Origin: JAWXUC01 sp044432975
GTDB taxonomy: Bacteria; Pseudomonadota; Alphaproteobacteria; RF32; CAG-239
Direction: 5' to 3'
Length of the DNA stretch: 64,000 nt
Assembly: GCA_044432975.1 (NCBI GenBank)
Contig: JAWXUC010000006.1
Location: 41,875-105,874 of the forward strand
In this document: positions 25,363 to 34,944 of the stretch, in pieces
Numbering within the stretch: the first letter of the stretch is position 1
Layout: every line of letters starts with the position of its first letter
Position numbers and translations under genes: made by a program
The notes under the pieces: model-generated
What the model saw: only the letters and a program-made list of their open reading frames with translations
Databases searched by the model: none
Told to the model about the DNA's origin: nothing

Positions 25363-25628
25363 GAGCCACCACTAACAATCCTATCAAATAAGTTATCAGA
25401 TAAGCTTCTCATTTGACTAAGAAAAAATGGAAACATAAATATCAATGTAAAAAATACACACAAAATCTTTGGTACAAAAGCCAAAGTCATTTCTTGTATT
25501 TGGGTTAAAGCCTGAAATATACCAACAACCAAACCTATAATTAAGGCAACTAGTAACGTTGGTGTTACAACTTTTATTAAAGTCCATATAGCTAGACGAG
25601 AAACGTCTAACACCTCTGCTTCATTCAT
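25359..25628 (-). CDS. fliQ: Flagellar export protein FliQ
   Basis: 89 residues from the ATG at 25628 (AAGGGGA upstream), the normal FliQ size; an upstream in-frame ATG would add ten residues. Two membrane helices, with LKVVTPTLLVALIIGLVVG-type sequence and FQALTQIQEMTLAFVPKI, the FliQ hallmark. It is first of the fliQ-fliR-flhB-cckA-hdaA run. Confidence 0.93.
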   Translation of the reverse strand: MNEAEVLDVSRLAIWTLIKVVTPTLLVALIIGLVVGIFQALTQIQEMTLAFVPKILCVFFTLIFMFPFFLSQMRSLSDNLFDRIVSGGS

Positions 25629-25711
25629 AAATTTTCCCCTTATCTCTAAAATAAGCAATATTATATAAAAAGCTAATGAATTTTTATGTTTTTAACAGTT
25701 TTTTAGAGCCT

Positions 25712-28114
25712 TTAATATTCAACACCAAGCTGAATGCTTTCTTTATTTTCTTTAATTACGTCTTTTTCTTCAGAGCCACCAATGATTTTTTGAGAGCCAT
25801 TTTCAAAACTAAAATCTGGTTTAAGTGCTTCTGTTATTACAACATCATCATTAAAGGTAGCAAGTTTACCATTTTTTTCATTTACCCTAACAAATTTAAT
25901 TCCTGCAGGTATTCTAAAAGGAACATCTGGAGTGTTTTTCAAAGCTTCTTTGAAAAAGTCATAAACAATCGGAAGAGCTGCACTTGCGCCAGTTTCTCTT
26001 TTGCCGAGAGTTCTTGGTTGGTCAAAACCAACATAAGCTCCGACGATTAAGTTTGGACTAAAGCCTATAAACCAAGCGTCTTTAGAATCATTTGTAGTTC
26101 CTGTTTTTCCACCTAAGTTTTTGCCAATATAACGCAAACGGCCACCTGTTCCTCTTTGTACAACTCCTTGTAGTATTGAGGTCATTTGATAAGCACTTTG
26201 TGGGTCTATAATTTGTTCTCTTAAATCAGGAAGTTTAGGCACATCTTGATTGGCAAATCGATTAGATTTACATTCTTTACATTCTCTTTTGTCTTGTTTA
26301 TAAATTGATTTTCCATATCTATCTTGAATTTGCTCAATAAAATAAGGTGTGATTTTTTTACCCCCATTAACAATAATGGCATAAGCTGTTGTCATGTCAA
26401 TTAATTTTGCATCATGAGCGCCTAAAGACATTGATAAAAATTCAGGAATATTATTGTTTATGCCGATTCTTTTTGCTAGTTCAGATACTTTGTTCATACC
26501 CAAAGCCTGAGCCAAACGAACAGTCATTAGGTTTCTAGATTTTTCAACACCTTTTCTTAATGTTGTTAAGCCATAGAATACGGTTGAATAGTTTTTTGGT
26601 TTCCATTTGGGTAAACCAGGTCCTTGGTCATAAACAAAAGGGGCATCTAAAATTAAATCATTTGGAGAATATCCATTTTCAAGAGCTGCTAAATAAACAA
26701 AAGGTTTAAATGCAGATCCTGTTTGCCTAAATGCTTGAATAGCTCTATTGAATTCGCTTTTCTTAAAGGAATATCCGCCAACTAAAGCCAAAATTTTACC
26801 TGTATGAGGGTCAAGAGCAATAAAGCCTCCTTCAATATCTGGAATTTGACGAAGATGATATGTTTCTTGTTCTTTGTTTTTTATTTCAACTAAAATAACA
26901 TCACCAGCTTTCAAAACATCGCTAGGTTTTGATATTACTGGTCCTAAATATTGGTTTTCTAAAGGAGTTCTTGCCCATTTTAGGTCTTCTAAAGTTATTT
27001 TTCCAACAACTTTTTCTTCTAAATCTATAATGTTTGCAACAGTGTTTGTTGTGTCAACAACAGTAGCTAGTTTCCAGTTTTCAGGAGTTCCTAAAGGTCT
27101 TTTTATTTTTTCTAATTCTTCTGGGATAGATGTATTTGTGATAGGTCCTCTATATCCGTGTCTTCTGTCGTAGTTTTGCAGATTGTTAACAAAAGTTTTT
27201 GTAGCTATTTCTTGCATTGTAGGATCAACAGTTGTTCTAATCATTAATCCACCTTCGTTTATAGCATCATCGCCAAACATTATTTGTACTTGTTTTCTAA
27301 CTTCTTCTGCAAAATAATCTCCTCCATAAACAAAGTCTTTATTTCTGTTTATAACTTCTAAAGGTTTTTGCACGGCTTCATTTGCTTCTTCTTCAGAAAT
27401 AAATTTTTCTTCAAGCATTCTAAATATCACCCAGTCTCTTCTTGCAACAGCATTGTCGTGTTTTTTGATAGGGTGATAGTTGTTTGGTCCTTTAGGTAGT
27501 GCTGCTAAATATGCAGCTTCTTCAATTGTTAAGTCTTTAAGTTGTTTGCCAAAGTAGTTCATTGCGGCACTGCCAACACCATAAGAGCGATTCCCTAAAT
27601 ATATTTCATTTAAGTATAGTTCTAAGATATGTTCTTTGCTAAAAGCCTCTTCTAATCTATACGCTAAAAATGCTTCTTTTATTTTTCTAACATAAGAAAC
27701 TTCAGAGCTAAGTAACATGTTTTTTGCTACTTGCTGAGTTATTGTAGAAGCGCCGCTAGGTCTTCTTCCTTTGCCAAAATTTTTAATATTTCCAAGAATA
27801 GCTCTAATTATGCCAATATAATCAACCCCACCATGAGTGTAGAATTTTTTATCTTCGGCGGCTATAAAAGCGTTTTTAACTCTTTGAGGTATTTTATCGC
27901 AAGGTATAAAAAAGCGCTTTTCAATTGCATATTCTTTTAATACTTGTCCATCACCCGCATACAATCTTGTTGTAACGGCAGGTTCGTATTGGGCAAGTTG
28001 CTTGATGTCAGGAAGACTCTGAGAAAGCTCCCAAACATAAGATAAAATAACAACAAGCACTATTGTTCCAAAGAAAATTAGTGTGCTTAAAATAGAAGAA
28101 AGTTTGTTTAACAT
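25712..28114 (-). CDS. mrcA: Penicillin-binding protein 1A
   Basis: An 800-residue bifunctional class A PBP. One N-terminal membrane anchor is followed by a GT51 glycosyltransferase domain (AEDKKFYTHGGVDY with the catalytic Glu, STITQQVAKNMLL, ELYLNEIYLG). An OB-like insert follows, then the transpeptidase domain with the SxxK serine in GSAFKPFVYL, SRNLMTVRLA and KTGTTNDSKDAW. It polymerises and cross-links peptidoglycan at the inner membrane. It is a single gene on its own transcript. Confidence 0.95.
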   Translation of the reverse strand: MLNKLSSILSTLIFFGTIVLVVILSYVWELSQSLPDIKQLAQYEPAVTTRLYAGDGQVLKEYAIEKRFFIPCDKIPQRVKNAFIAAEDKKFYTHGGVDYIGIIRAILGNIKNFGKGRRPSGASTITQQVAKNMLLSSEVSYVRKIKEAFLAYRLEEAFSKEHILELYLNEIYLGNRSYGVGSAAMNYFGKQLKDLTIEEAAYLAALPKGPNNYHPIKKHDNAVARRDWVIFRMLEEKFISEEEANEAVQKPLEVINRNKDFVYGGDYFAEEVRKQVQIMFGDDAINEGGLMIRTTVDPTMQEIATKTFVNNLQNYDRRHGYRGPITNTSIPEELEKIKRPLGTPENWKLATVVDTTNTVANIIDLEEKVVGKITLEDLKWARTPLENQYLGPVISKPSDVLKAGDVILVEIKNKEQETYHLRQIPDIEGGFIALDPHTGKILALVGGYSFKKSEFNRAIQAFRQTGSAFKPFVYLAALENGYSPNDLILDAPFVYDQGPGLPKWKPKNYSTVFYGLTTLRKGVEKSRNLMTVRLAQALGMNKVSELAKRIGINNNIPEFLSMSLGAHDAKLIDMTTAYAIIVNGGKKITPYFIEQIQDRYGKSIYKQDKRECKECKSNRFANQDVPKLPDLREQIIDPQSAYQMTSILQGVVQRGTGGRLRYIGKNLGGKTGTTNDSKDAWFIGFSPNLIVGAYVGFDQPRTLGKRETGASAALPIVYDFFKEALKNTPDVPFRIPAGIKFVRVNEKNGKLATFNDDVVITEALKPDFSFENGSQKIIGGSEEKDVIKENKESIQLGVEY

Positions 28115-28243
28115 AAAAACTTTTTAGCTTGTTTTTTTTCTAATTGCAACATAAATTTAATTGTAACTAAAATTTAACTATTATTTTATAATATACTTAT
28201 GATATAATGTAAAAAACAACATAAAAACGGCAAAGAGAGATTT

Positions 28244-29341
28244 ATGATGGTAACACAACAAGATTTAAAAGATATTCAAAATGATAGTTCTGCAGATGCA
28301 AAAAGTGCTGTTGCAATAAAAGTTTCAGACTATTATCAACAAGATAATATTTCAGAAAAAGCGCAAGGGTTGGCTGAAGATATTTTTAGAATTATGGTAA
28401 AAGATGTTGAATATAAAGTTAGAGAAGCCGTAGCTGTGTCTTTGCAAAATTCAAAAACTCTTCCGAAAGATATTGTAAAAACTTTAGTTAAAGAAGTTGA
28501 TTCTATTTCAATTCCTTTTATTAAAAAGTATCAACATTTTTCAAACGAAGAGATTATAGAAGTGCTTTCAACAGATAATGTTGATAAACATATAGCTGTC
28601 GCATTAAGAAAAAATTTAAGTTATGAAATCTCAGACTATATTGTTCATAATTGTCATTCAAGAGTGGTTGAAGCTCTTATTATTAATAAAGACGCAAAAA
28701 TATTAGAAGAAACATTTACTGTTATATTAAATAAATACTCTCAAGATGAAAAAATAAAAGAATCTTTAGTTAATAGAGCCCATTTGCCAATTGCATTTAC
28801 AAATACTTTAATAAATTATCTTTCAAACAAATTGTTAAAGAAATTAATAGAGCTTCATCAATTGCCAAATGATACTGCTTCAGATGTTGTTGAGCAATTA
28901 AAAGAAAAAGCAATTTTAAAAATTTCAGAAGATGTTTCAACAGAGGCTCAAATAGAAGATTTAGTAAACGAGTTATATCAAAATAATCGTTTAACATCAT
29001 CATTAATAGTAAGATCTATATGTATGGGTGATATAATGTTTTTTGAATATGGATTGGCTTTGTTGTCTAATACAAAAATTTTAGATGTTAGAAAGGTGTT
29101 GGCTAACACAAAACAAGATTTTGTTATTAGAAATTTACTCAGAAAAGCTTACATTCCTAAAACAATGTTTCCTGCAATCTTTAGTGCTTTAGATGTTGTG
29201 AAAGAATTAAAGTTGTCCGCAACAAAAGGTGAAAAAGAAGCTTTTCCTCAAAAAGTAATTGAAAGAATTTTGTCATATTCTTTGGCTGGAGATGGCTTAG
29301 ATGATGAAGATGTTAAATATTTAATATCAAGAATAGGATAA
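28244..29341 (+). CDS. DUF2336 domain protein
   Basis: A 365-residue protein of helical repeats, matching the alphaproteobacterial DUF2336 family: an N-terminal HEAT-like region with DVEYKVREAVAVSLQNSKTL, VDSISIPFIKKYQHFSNEE and LVNRAHLPIAFTN. DUF2336 proteins are often found near signalling genes and their function is poorly known. It sits 3 bp before an HD-GYP protein, so a role in the same signalling unit is likely. GAGAG precedes the ATG pair; the second ATG (28247) is equally possible. Confidence 0.7.
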   Translation: MMVTQQDLKDIQNDSSADAKSAVAIKVSDYYQQDNISEKAQGLAEDIFRIMVKDVEYKVREAVAVSLQNSKTLPKDIVKTLVKEVDSISIPFIKKYQHFSNEEIIEVLSTDNVDKHIAVALRKNLSYEISDYIVHNCHSRVVEALIINKDAKILEETFTVILNKYSQDEKIKESLVNRAHLPIAFTNTLINYLSNKLLKKLIELHQLPNDTASDVVEQLKEKAILKISEDVSTEAQIEDLVNELYQNNRLTSSLIVRSICMGDIMFFEYGLALLSNTKILDVRKVLANTKQDFVIRNLLRKAYIPKTMFPAIFSALDVVKELKLSATKGEKEAFPQKVIERILSYSLAGDGLDDEDVKYLISRIG

Positions 29342-29344
29342 CTA

Positions 29345-31018
29345 ATGATAACAGATAATGATGTTGATAAGATATTAGGATTAAATTTAGACTTAGTTTT
29401 AGAACAAGATGAAAATGTTGTTTTTAAAAATGTTATAGAAACTATTTTAGATTTATGTAACTGCGATGCTGGTTATCTGTTTTCTATAGAAGATGATTAT
29501 CTTAGTTTGAAGTACCTTACAATAAAAAGTAAGAAGATTGAAAAAAAAGGTCTTGATGCAGAGGCTGTTTATCCTTTAACATTTTTGCCAGATGTTAGAA
29601 AAAAAGCACTTAAAACAGCGGCTCAAATTGCTGCAGTAAATAATGAGATTGTTAATATAGATAATATAGAATTATATCCTAATATTGATGTAAATCCAAT
29701 AAGAGAACTTGATGGCGCCCTAGATTATCAAACAAATTCTCTTCTAGCAGTTCCTATCATTAATAGAGAAGCTGAGGTTGTTGCTGTTGCTTTGTTTATT
29801 AATACAAAAGATGAAAGAGGAAACTATATTCAGTTTACACAAAGACACATTAATATCATAAAATCAGTATTGTCAAATGTTGCCCTTTTGTTAGAAAATA
29901 AAAAAACATCAAAAGATTATGCTCAGTTATTAGAATCATTTATAGAAGTTTTAGCAAAAGCAATTGACTATAAATCGCCATATACGGGGGTTCATTGCCA
30001 ACGTGTTCCAATAATAACCAGAATGTTAACTTCAGCTGTATTAGAAGATGACAGTCCTGCTTTTGAAGGCTTTTCTCTTTCAGAAAAAGATTGGTATGCT
30101 CTTCATATTGCCTCATGGTTGCATGATTGTGGCAAAGTAACAACACCTGAATATATATTAGATAAATCAACAAAATTAGAGACTATATATAACAGAATTC
30201 ATGAAATTAGAAACCGTTTTGAAATCTTAAGAAGAGATGCAAAAATAGCTTGTTTAGAAAAAACTCAAAAAAATCCAGAATTAAAAGATCGTTTTCAAAT
30301 GCAATATGCAAGAGAAATTGATAAACTTGAAGAAGAGTTTGAACTTGTTGCCAGATGCAATACTGGTGATGTTGATTTAACTCCAGAAGATTTAAGAAAA
30401 TTAGAAAAAATATCTAAAAAAACATTTACCAGATATTTTTCAAGAACAAAAGGTCTTTCTTGGGCAGAGCTTAATAATATTGTTAATAAAGATGCCTTTA
30501 ACCATTCAGGTATTGAGCAATTAATTCAAAACAGAGCAGATCAAAAGTATGGCAAATTTAATTTAGGCGAGCTATATAATTTAAGCATAATGAGAGGCAC
30601 TATTAATAAAGAAGAAAGAGATAAGATTAATGAACATATTGTAATGACAATAGATATGTTAAAATCAATTCCTTTCCCCAAAGAATTGTCAAATGTTGTT
30701 GAATATGCAGGTGGTCATCATGAAAAAGTTGATGGAACAGGTTATCCTAATGGTCTAAAAGGCAATGAAATGTCTATTCCAACAAAAGTTATGGCAATAG
30801 CAGATATTTTTGAAGCATTAACTTCTGTTGACAGACCATATAAAGAGCCCAAAAAATTATCAGAAGTTTTATCTATAATGCAAAAGATGAAAAACAGTGG
30901 TCATATAGATCCAGATATTTATGAAGTTTTCATAAAGTCAAAAGTTTATTTAGATTATGCAAAACAATATTTAGCTGAATCTCAAGTAGATGATTTTAAT
31001 GATGAGGAATATTTATGA
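29345..31018 (+). CDS. GAF-HD-GYP putative cyclic-di-GMP phosphodiesterase
   Basis: 557 residues. The N-terminal GAF domain (about 20-185) contains LLAVPIINREAEVVAVALFIN. The HD-GYP domain (about 195-530) has HIASWLHDCGKV for the HD dyad, GGHHEKVDGTGYPNGLKG for the GYP motif and MAIADIFEALTSVDRPYK. A charged helical insertion of about 130 residues separates the HD and GYP parts, longer than in typical members. The family cuts c-di-GMP or related cyclic dinucleotides, and all core motifs look intact. The signal sensed by the GAF domain is unknown. Confidence 0.88.
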   Translation: MITDNDVDKILGLNLDLVLEQDENVVFKNVIETILDLCNCDAGYLFSIEDDYLSLKYLTIKSKKIEKKGLDAEAVYPLTFLPDVRKKALKTAAQIAAVNNEIVNIDNIELYPNIDVNPIRELDGALDYQTNSLLAVPIINREAEVVAVALFINTKDERGNYIQFTQRHINIIKSVLSNVALLLENKKTSKDYAQLLESFIEVLAKAIDYKSPYTGVHCQRVPIITRMLTSAVLEDDSPAFEGFSLSEKDWYALHIASWLHDCGKVTTPEYILDKSTKLETIYNRIHEIRNRFEILRRDAKIACLEKTQKNPELKDRFQMQYAREIDKLEEEFELVARCNTGDVDLTPEDLRKLEKISKKTFTRYFSRTKGLSWAELNNIVNKDAFNHSGIEQLIQNRADQKYGKFNLGELYNLSIMRGTINKEERDKINEHIVMTIDMLKSIPFPKELSNVVEYAGGHHEKVDGTGYPNGLKGNEMSIPTKVMAIADIFEALTSVDRPYKEPKKLSEVLSIMQKMKNSGHIDPDIYEVFIKSKVYLDYAKQYLAESQVDDFNDEEYL

Positions 31019-31692
31019 GAATAGAAACAATTTGGTGTTCAAAAGGTTTTATGGACAATCTTTCTTATATTGTTATAGATGACAAAACAAATACTGCCGC
31101 AGTCATAGACCCTGCAGATGCAAGCTTAATTATAAAAAGATGCAAAGAGTTAAATATAGAATTGCAATATATATTAAACACTCATCATCATTATGATCAT
31201 ACAGACGGAAACTTAGAACTTAAAGCTCACTTTAACGCCAAAGTAGTTGCTGCTAATAAAGATGCGCATAGAATTCCAGGCTTTGATATTGGCGTTGATG
31301 ATGGCGATGTTTTTGAATTAGGGTCGTTAAAAGCAGATATTATAGATGTTTCTGCTCATACTCAAGGACATATATTGTGGTATTTTAAAGATGAAAAAGC
31401 ATTGTTTACAGGAGATACTTTGTTTAATCTTTGTGTTGGCGGTTTGTTTGAAGGAACTCCACAAGAAATGAGAAAAGCCTTAGATAAAATTAAAAAGTTG
31501 CCTGATGATATAATGTTTTATGCAGGGCACGAATATACAATGCACGGCGCTGATGATGCTGTCAGAATAAATAAAAATTCAAAAGAAATTCAAGAATATC
31601 TAAAAAACGCACAATCTCGCTTATCGCAAAATTTACCAGTCTGCCCAATTCTTTTAGGCCTAGAAAAAAAAGTAAATCCATACCTACGATAA
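31015..31692 (+). CDS. Metallo-beta-lactamase-fold hydrolase, glyoxalase II-like
   Basis: A 225-residue protein with the zinc motif THHHYDHTDG, AHTQGHILW and FTGDTLF, and a C-terminal GHEYTMHGADDAVRIN segment as in hydroxyacylglutathione hydrolases. GloB hydrolyses S-lactoylglutathione to D-lactate. It is slightly short for GloB (about 250), so a related thioester hydrolase is possible. It overlaps the HD-GYP gene by four bases (ATGA). Confidence 0.82.
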   Translation: MRIETIWCSKGFMDNLSYIVIDDKTNTAAVIDPADASLIIKRCKELNIELQYILNTHHHYDHTDGNLELKAHFNAKVVAANKDAHRIPGFDIGVDDGDVFELGSLKADIIDVSAHTQGHILWYFKDEKALFTGDTLFNLCVGGLFEGTPQEMRKALDKIKKLPDDIMFYAGHEYTMHGADDAVRINKNSKEIQEYLKNAQSRLSQNLPVCPILLGLEKKVNPYLR

Positions 31693-31713
31693 ATAACCAT
31701 AATATGTAAGGTT

Positions 31714-31875
31714 GCCCATAAAGAGTTTATGGACTTAAGCATCTTCCGATTTTAAAATTTGATTGTTGTTTTGACTGGATTACGGGTCAAGCCCGTAATG
31801 ACAAAATTCATAAAATATGTGTTTAAAACTCCCCTTCACTTGTGAAGGGGTGGCGCTGAAAGCGACGGGGTAGTT
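31714..31875. repeat. 162-bp intergenic repeat, copy 1
   Basis: Nearly identical to 33542-33703. Composite of GCCCATAAAGAGTTTATG, CATCTTCCGAT, a GGATTACGGGTCAAGCCCG hairpin and the CCCCTTCAC module. The stretch up to 32045 continues with TGTAGGG hairpins (31875-31902, 32017-32041) and no gene. Confidence 0.8.
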
Positions 31876-32104
31876 GTAGGGGACGCATTGCATACGTCCC
31901 ACAAAAAAATGTCATGCCGCCCATAAAGAATTTATGGGCTCAGGCATCTTCCGATTTTTAAAAGTTAGAAGATCGCTAAGCCTAAAAATAAATTTTGCGA
32001 CGCGATGACATAATTATGTAGGGGACGGGTCAGTCGTCCCACTAAAAAACTCACTTTTTGAACACACTTCAAACCCCCAGCCTGCAAGGGCTAGGGGTTA
32101 TTTT

Positions 32105-32253
32105 GATAGTGTCTATTTTAAACGACCGTCTAGAATAGACACTATCACAAACTTTGAAAAAAATCAAGAATTAAGTAAAATCAACAACATAATTTCACAA
32201 AATTGTAACACTAAAAGTGTCTATTCTAGACGGTGGTTTAAAATAGACACTTT
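32105..32253. repeat. 149-bp inverted-repeat element, copy 2
   Basis: Same structure and orientation as 9265-9413, differing at only a few interior bases. Ends at 32105-32146 and 32214-32253. The CCCCAGCC hairpin precedes it and the GGGCTTATGGGCAG...CTGCCCATA segment follows, as in the other copies. Confidence 0.85.
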
Positions 32254-32389
32254 GTTTTTAAGACAAGTGTCAAAATACCAGAATATATGGGCTTATGGGC
32301 AGTTAATAATCCTCCCAAAGTATTTATTTTCTGCCCATATCCATCAAAAAATGCAATTTTTGCACTTTTTTGCAAAAATGGCCATTAAA

Positions 32390-32720
32390 AATTCCCCTTC
32401 ACAAGTGAAGGGGTGGCGCCGAAGGCGACGGGGTAGTTATGACGGCGGATTCCGCATCCGCCTATATGTAGGGGAAGCACTACATACGTCCCGCAAAAAG
32501 GATTAATAACCCCGTCATGCTGAATTTATTTCAGCATCTAAATTGTGATCCTGAAACAAGTTCAGGATGACGGTTTAGGTGGTGGATGTCAGAGCCCCGT
32601 AGGGGACGGGTCTGCCATCCCTGAAAAAAGGAATGTTTTTTCGATTGGATTGCTGCGCTTCGTTCGCAATGACGGTTGATATTAAATTGTAGGGGACGAT
32701 GCCCACATCGTCCCGCAACT
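32390..32720. repeat. Palindromic repeat field before leader-family gene B
   Basis: Contains the CCCCTTCAC module (32392-32438), a GGCGGATTCCGCATCCGCC hairpin, and ATGCTGAA...TTCAGCAT and TCCTGAA...TTCAGGA hairpins (32517-32570). It also has an ATTGC...GCAAT module (about 32640-32674) and TGTAGGG-type hairpins near 32466, 32598 and 32687. Confidence 0.7.
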
Positions 32721-32746
32721 AAAAAACAAAAAAGGAGGTAATAAAA

Positions 32747-33526
32747 ATGAATAAAAAAATAATAACAGGAGGTACAATAGGTCTAACTTTCCTCCTAAAC
32801 GCAAACATAAGCTTAGCAACAGACAGCTGCGCTGTCGCATCAAACTGCGAAGAACTGGGCTACACTGAAACCAGCTGTACATTTGGCTTTTCGTCAATAA
32901 AATGTCCTTTTGATTCTTCAAAAATGCATTGCGATAAAATTGGCACAGGTATTAGTAATGGTTATTGCTATGAAAATAATGAGTTGGTAGGTGTTCAAAT
33001 AGCTGATACCAATTATTGTATCAGCTTAGATGAAGAGGATTGTCGGACCCCAAATAGCAAATGGAAAAATGGTGAAACAGCTATTGATGAAGATATAGAT
33101 GAAAGTACTGCGTGGAATTATAGTACAACTTCTAGTTATGCCGATTCTTATAAAGCTTGTGGTTATTATAGCTGGGGTTATTTAATGGGCTATAACAAGA
33201 ACTGCTATGGAGAAACTTGTGGTTCAGTTGAGCAAAGTGGTAGTTTTTGTAAAACGGTAAAGGGCAGTAACTGGCGTATGTTTACTTGTGAAAGTCACAG
33301 TAAAGATAGTGATTGTGAATTATATAATTTAATGTCTTTAAATGAATCATCTATAGATGCTCGTTTAAGCGCTGTTGGTGGTACGCCAGTGAGTAATTAT
33401 TATTGGAGCTCTACAGAATACACTTCTTCATATTCTTGGCGAGTTTCATCTGATGGAAGTTTTGTTGAGATGACTCCTAAATATCATAGCACAGCTACAA
33501 GCCTCCGTTGCATTCGGGAGTTCTAA
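32747..33526 (+). CDS. Exported Cys-rich leader-family protein B (DUF1566-like C-terminus)
   Basis: 259 residues. The signal peptide and Cys-rich module (residues 1-62) are nearly the same as in the genes at 10133 and 34236. The C-terminal half is different. It ends in NYYWSSTEYTSSYSWRVSS, then MTPKYHSTATSLRCIREF, the aromatic WSST...RC(I/V)R pattern of DUF1566/C-type-lectin-like domains. Such folds carry adhesins and can tolerate high sequence variation. AAAGGAGG precedes the ATG. No reverse transcriptase or template repeat is nearby, so this is not a visible diversity-generating retroelement target. Function inferred as surface binding. Confidence 0.72.
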   Translation: MNKKIITGGTIGLTFLLNANISLATDSCAVASNCEELGYTETSCTFGFSSIKCPFDSSKMHCDKIGTGISNGYCYENNELVGVQIADTNYCISLDEEDCRTPNSKWKNGETAIDEDIDESTAWNYSTTSSYADSYKACGYYSWGYLMGYNKNCYGETCGSVEQSGSFCKTVKGSNWRMFTCESHSKDSDCELYNLMSLNESSIDARLSAVGGTPVSNYYWSSTEYTSSYSWRVSSDGSFVEMTPKYHSTATSLRCIREF

Positions 33527-33541
33527 AAAAAGTGTCATGTC

Positions 33542-33703
33542 GCCCATAAAGAGTTTATGAGTTTAACCATCTTCCGATTTAAAAATTTGATTGTTGTTTT
33601 GACTGGATTACGGGTCAAGCCCGTAATGACAAAATTCATAAAATATGTGTTTAAAACTCCCCTTCACTTGTGAAGGGGTGGCGCTGAAAGCGACGGGGTA
33701 GTT
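33542..33703. repeat. 162-bp intergenic repeat, copy 2
   Basis: Counterpart of 31714-31875. It is followed by a GGCGGATTCC hairpin and a TGTAGGG hairpin (33735-33761) before the next IR element. Confidence 0.8.
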
Positions 33704-33822
33704 GGCAGGGGCGGATTCCATATCCGCCTATCTGTAGGGGACGCATTGCATGCGTCCCACTAAAAAACACACTTTTTGAACATGCTTCAAACCCCCAGCC
33801 CACAAAGGCTAGGGGTTATTTT

Positions 33823-33971
33823 GATAGTGTCTATTTTAAACGACCGTCTAGAATAGACACTATCACAAACTTTAAAAAAAATCAAGAAACAAGTAAAATC
33901 AATAACATAATTTCACAAAACTGTAACACTAAAAGTGTCTATTCTAGACGGTGGTTTAAAATAGACACTTT
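33823..33971. repeat. 149-bp inverted-repeat element, copy 3
   Basis: Same length, orientation and end structure as the copies at 9265 and 32105 (ends 33823-33864 and 33932-33971). It lies 265 bp upstream of leader-family gene C. TGTAGGG-type hairpins (about 34101-34130 and 34145-34171) lie between. Confidence 0.85.
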
Positions 33972-34235
33972 GTTTTTAAGACAGGTGTCAAAATACCAGA
34001 ATATATGGGCTTATGGGCAGTCAATAATCCTCCCAAAGTATTTATTTTCTGCCCATAACCACCAAAAAAAGACGTTTTTGTGAATTTTTGCAAAAATGAA
34101 GGGGTAGGGAACGATGCCCACATCGTCCCACCCATAACAAAAAATGTAGGGACGCCCCTTGTGGGTGTCCGTAAAAATATTTGGAACGGCGTCTCGACGT
34201 TCCACAACTAAAAAACAAAAAAGGAGGAAATAAAA

Positions 34236-34910
34236 ATGAATAAAACAAATATAATAACAGGAGGTATAATAGGCTTAACTTTCCTCCTAAATGTAGGAAT
34301 TGCATCTGCTGTAGATAACTGTAATGTTTCAGCAAGCTGTGAGGATTTGGGGTATACAATGAAAGCAACCCAATGCACAACAGGAAAAATGATAAAATGT
34401 CCATTTAATCCAGTTTATGCAATCTGTCAAAGTGCTTCCGCTGTTGGTGATTTAAAATATTCATTAAGGTCAAGTGATCATGATGGTTGGTTACTTTGTA
34501 ATGGTAGTACATATTCAGTGTCAGAGTACCCAGAGCTTTCTGCTGTATTAGGAAGTAATTTTGGGGGCGCAGGTAAAAGACCAAATTATTATGGGATGTA
34601 TTTACAGGCAAGAACAGGTACTTCAATAAGTTCTTTAGATAATGTAATTGAAGCTGGCTTGCCTAATATTTATGGCAAATTCAGAACTCTTATGAGAATG
34701 TCTAACTCTACTACTTTAACAGCTACTGGTCCATTCACATATGCATATGCTAGTGGTACAGGTGGTTATGATGGAGGTAATAATAATCCTTATAATGCAA
34801 CAATTGCTTTCAACGCAAATAACTACAACACAATCTATGGAAACTCATCTACTGTAACACCACCTAGTTATCCTGCAAATATATTTATATATGCAGGTAC
34901 AAAAAATTAA
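34236..34910 (+). CDS. Exported Cys-rich leader-family protein C (tail-collar-like C-terminus)
   Basis: 224 residues. The leader and first 64 residues match the two paralogues (signal peptide, then SCEDLGY and IKCPF with paired Cys). The C-terminal part reads like a phage tail-collar domain: GWLLCNGSTYSVSEYPELSA, then FGGAGKRPN and GLPNIYGKF, with a Gly/Asn/Tyr-rich end. Collar domains are found in tail fibres and in bacterial surface proteins. It shares the AAAAGGAGGAAATAAAA leader with gene A. A different C-terminus on the same leader suggests module swapping. Confidence 0.72.
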   Translation: MNKTNIITGGIIGLTFLLNVGIASAVDNCNVSASCEDLGYTMKATQCTTGKMIKCPFNPVYAICQSASAVGDLKYSLRSSDHDGWLLCNGSTYSVSEYPELSAVLGSNFGGAGKRPNYYGMYLQARTGTSISSLDNVIEAGLPNIYGKFRTLMRMSNSTTLTATGPFTYAYASGTGGYDGGNNNPYNATIAFNANNYNTIYGNSSTVTPPSYPANIFIYAGTKN

Positions 34911-34944
34911 ATTTATTTATGTAGCGGACGCATTTTATGCGTCC

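Noticed and set aside
32747..33526. Diversity-generating retroelement target
   Set aside because: The DUF1566-like C-terminus is of the type such elements use, but no reverse transcriptase or template repeat is visible in the window.
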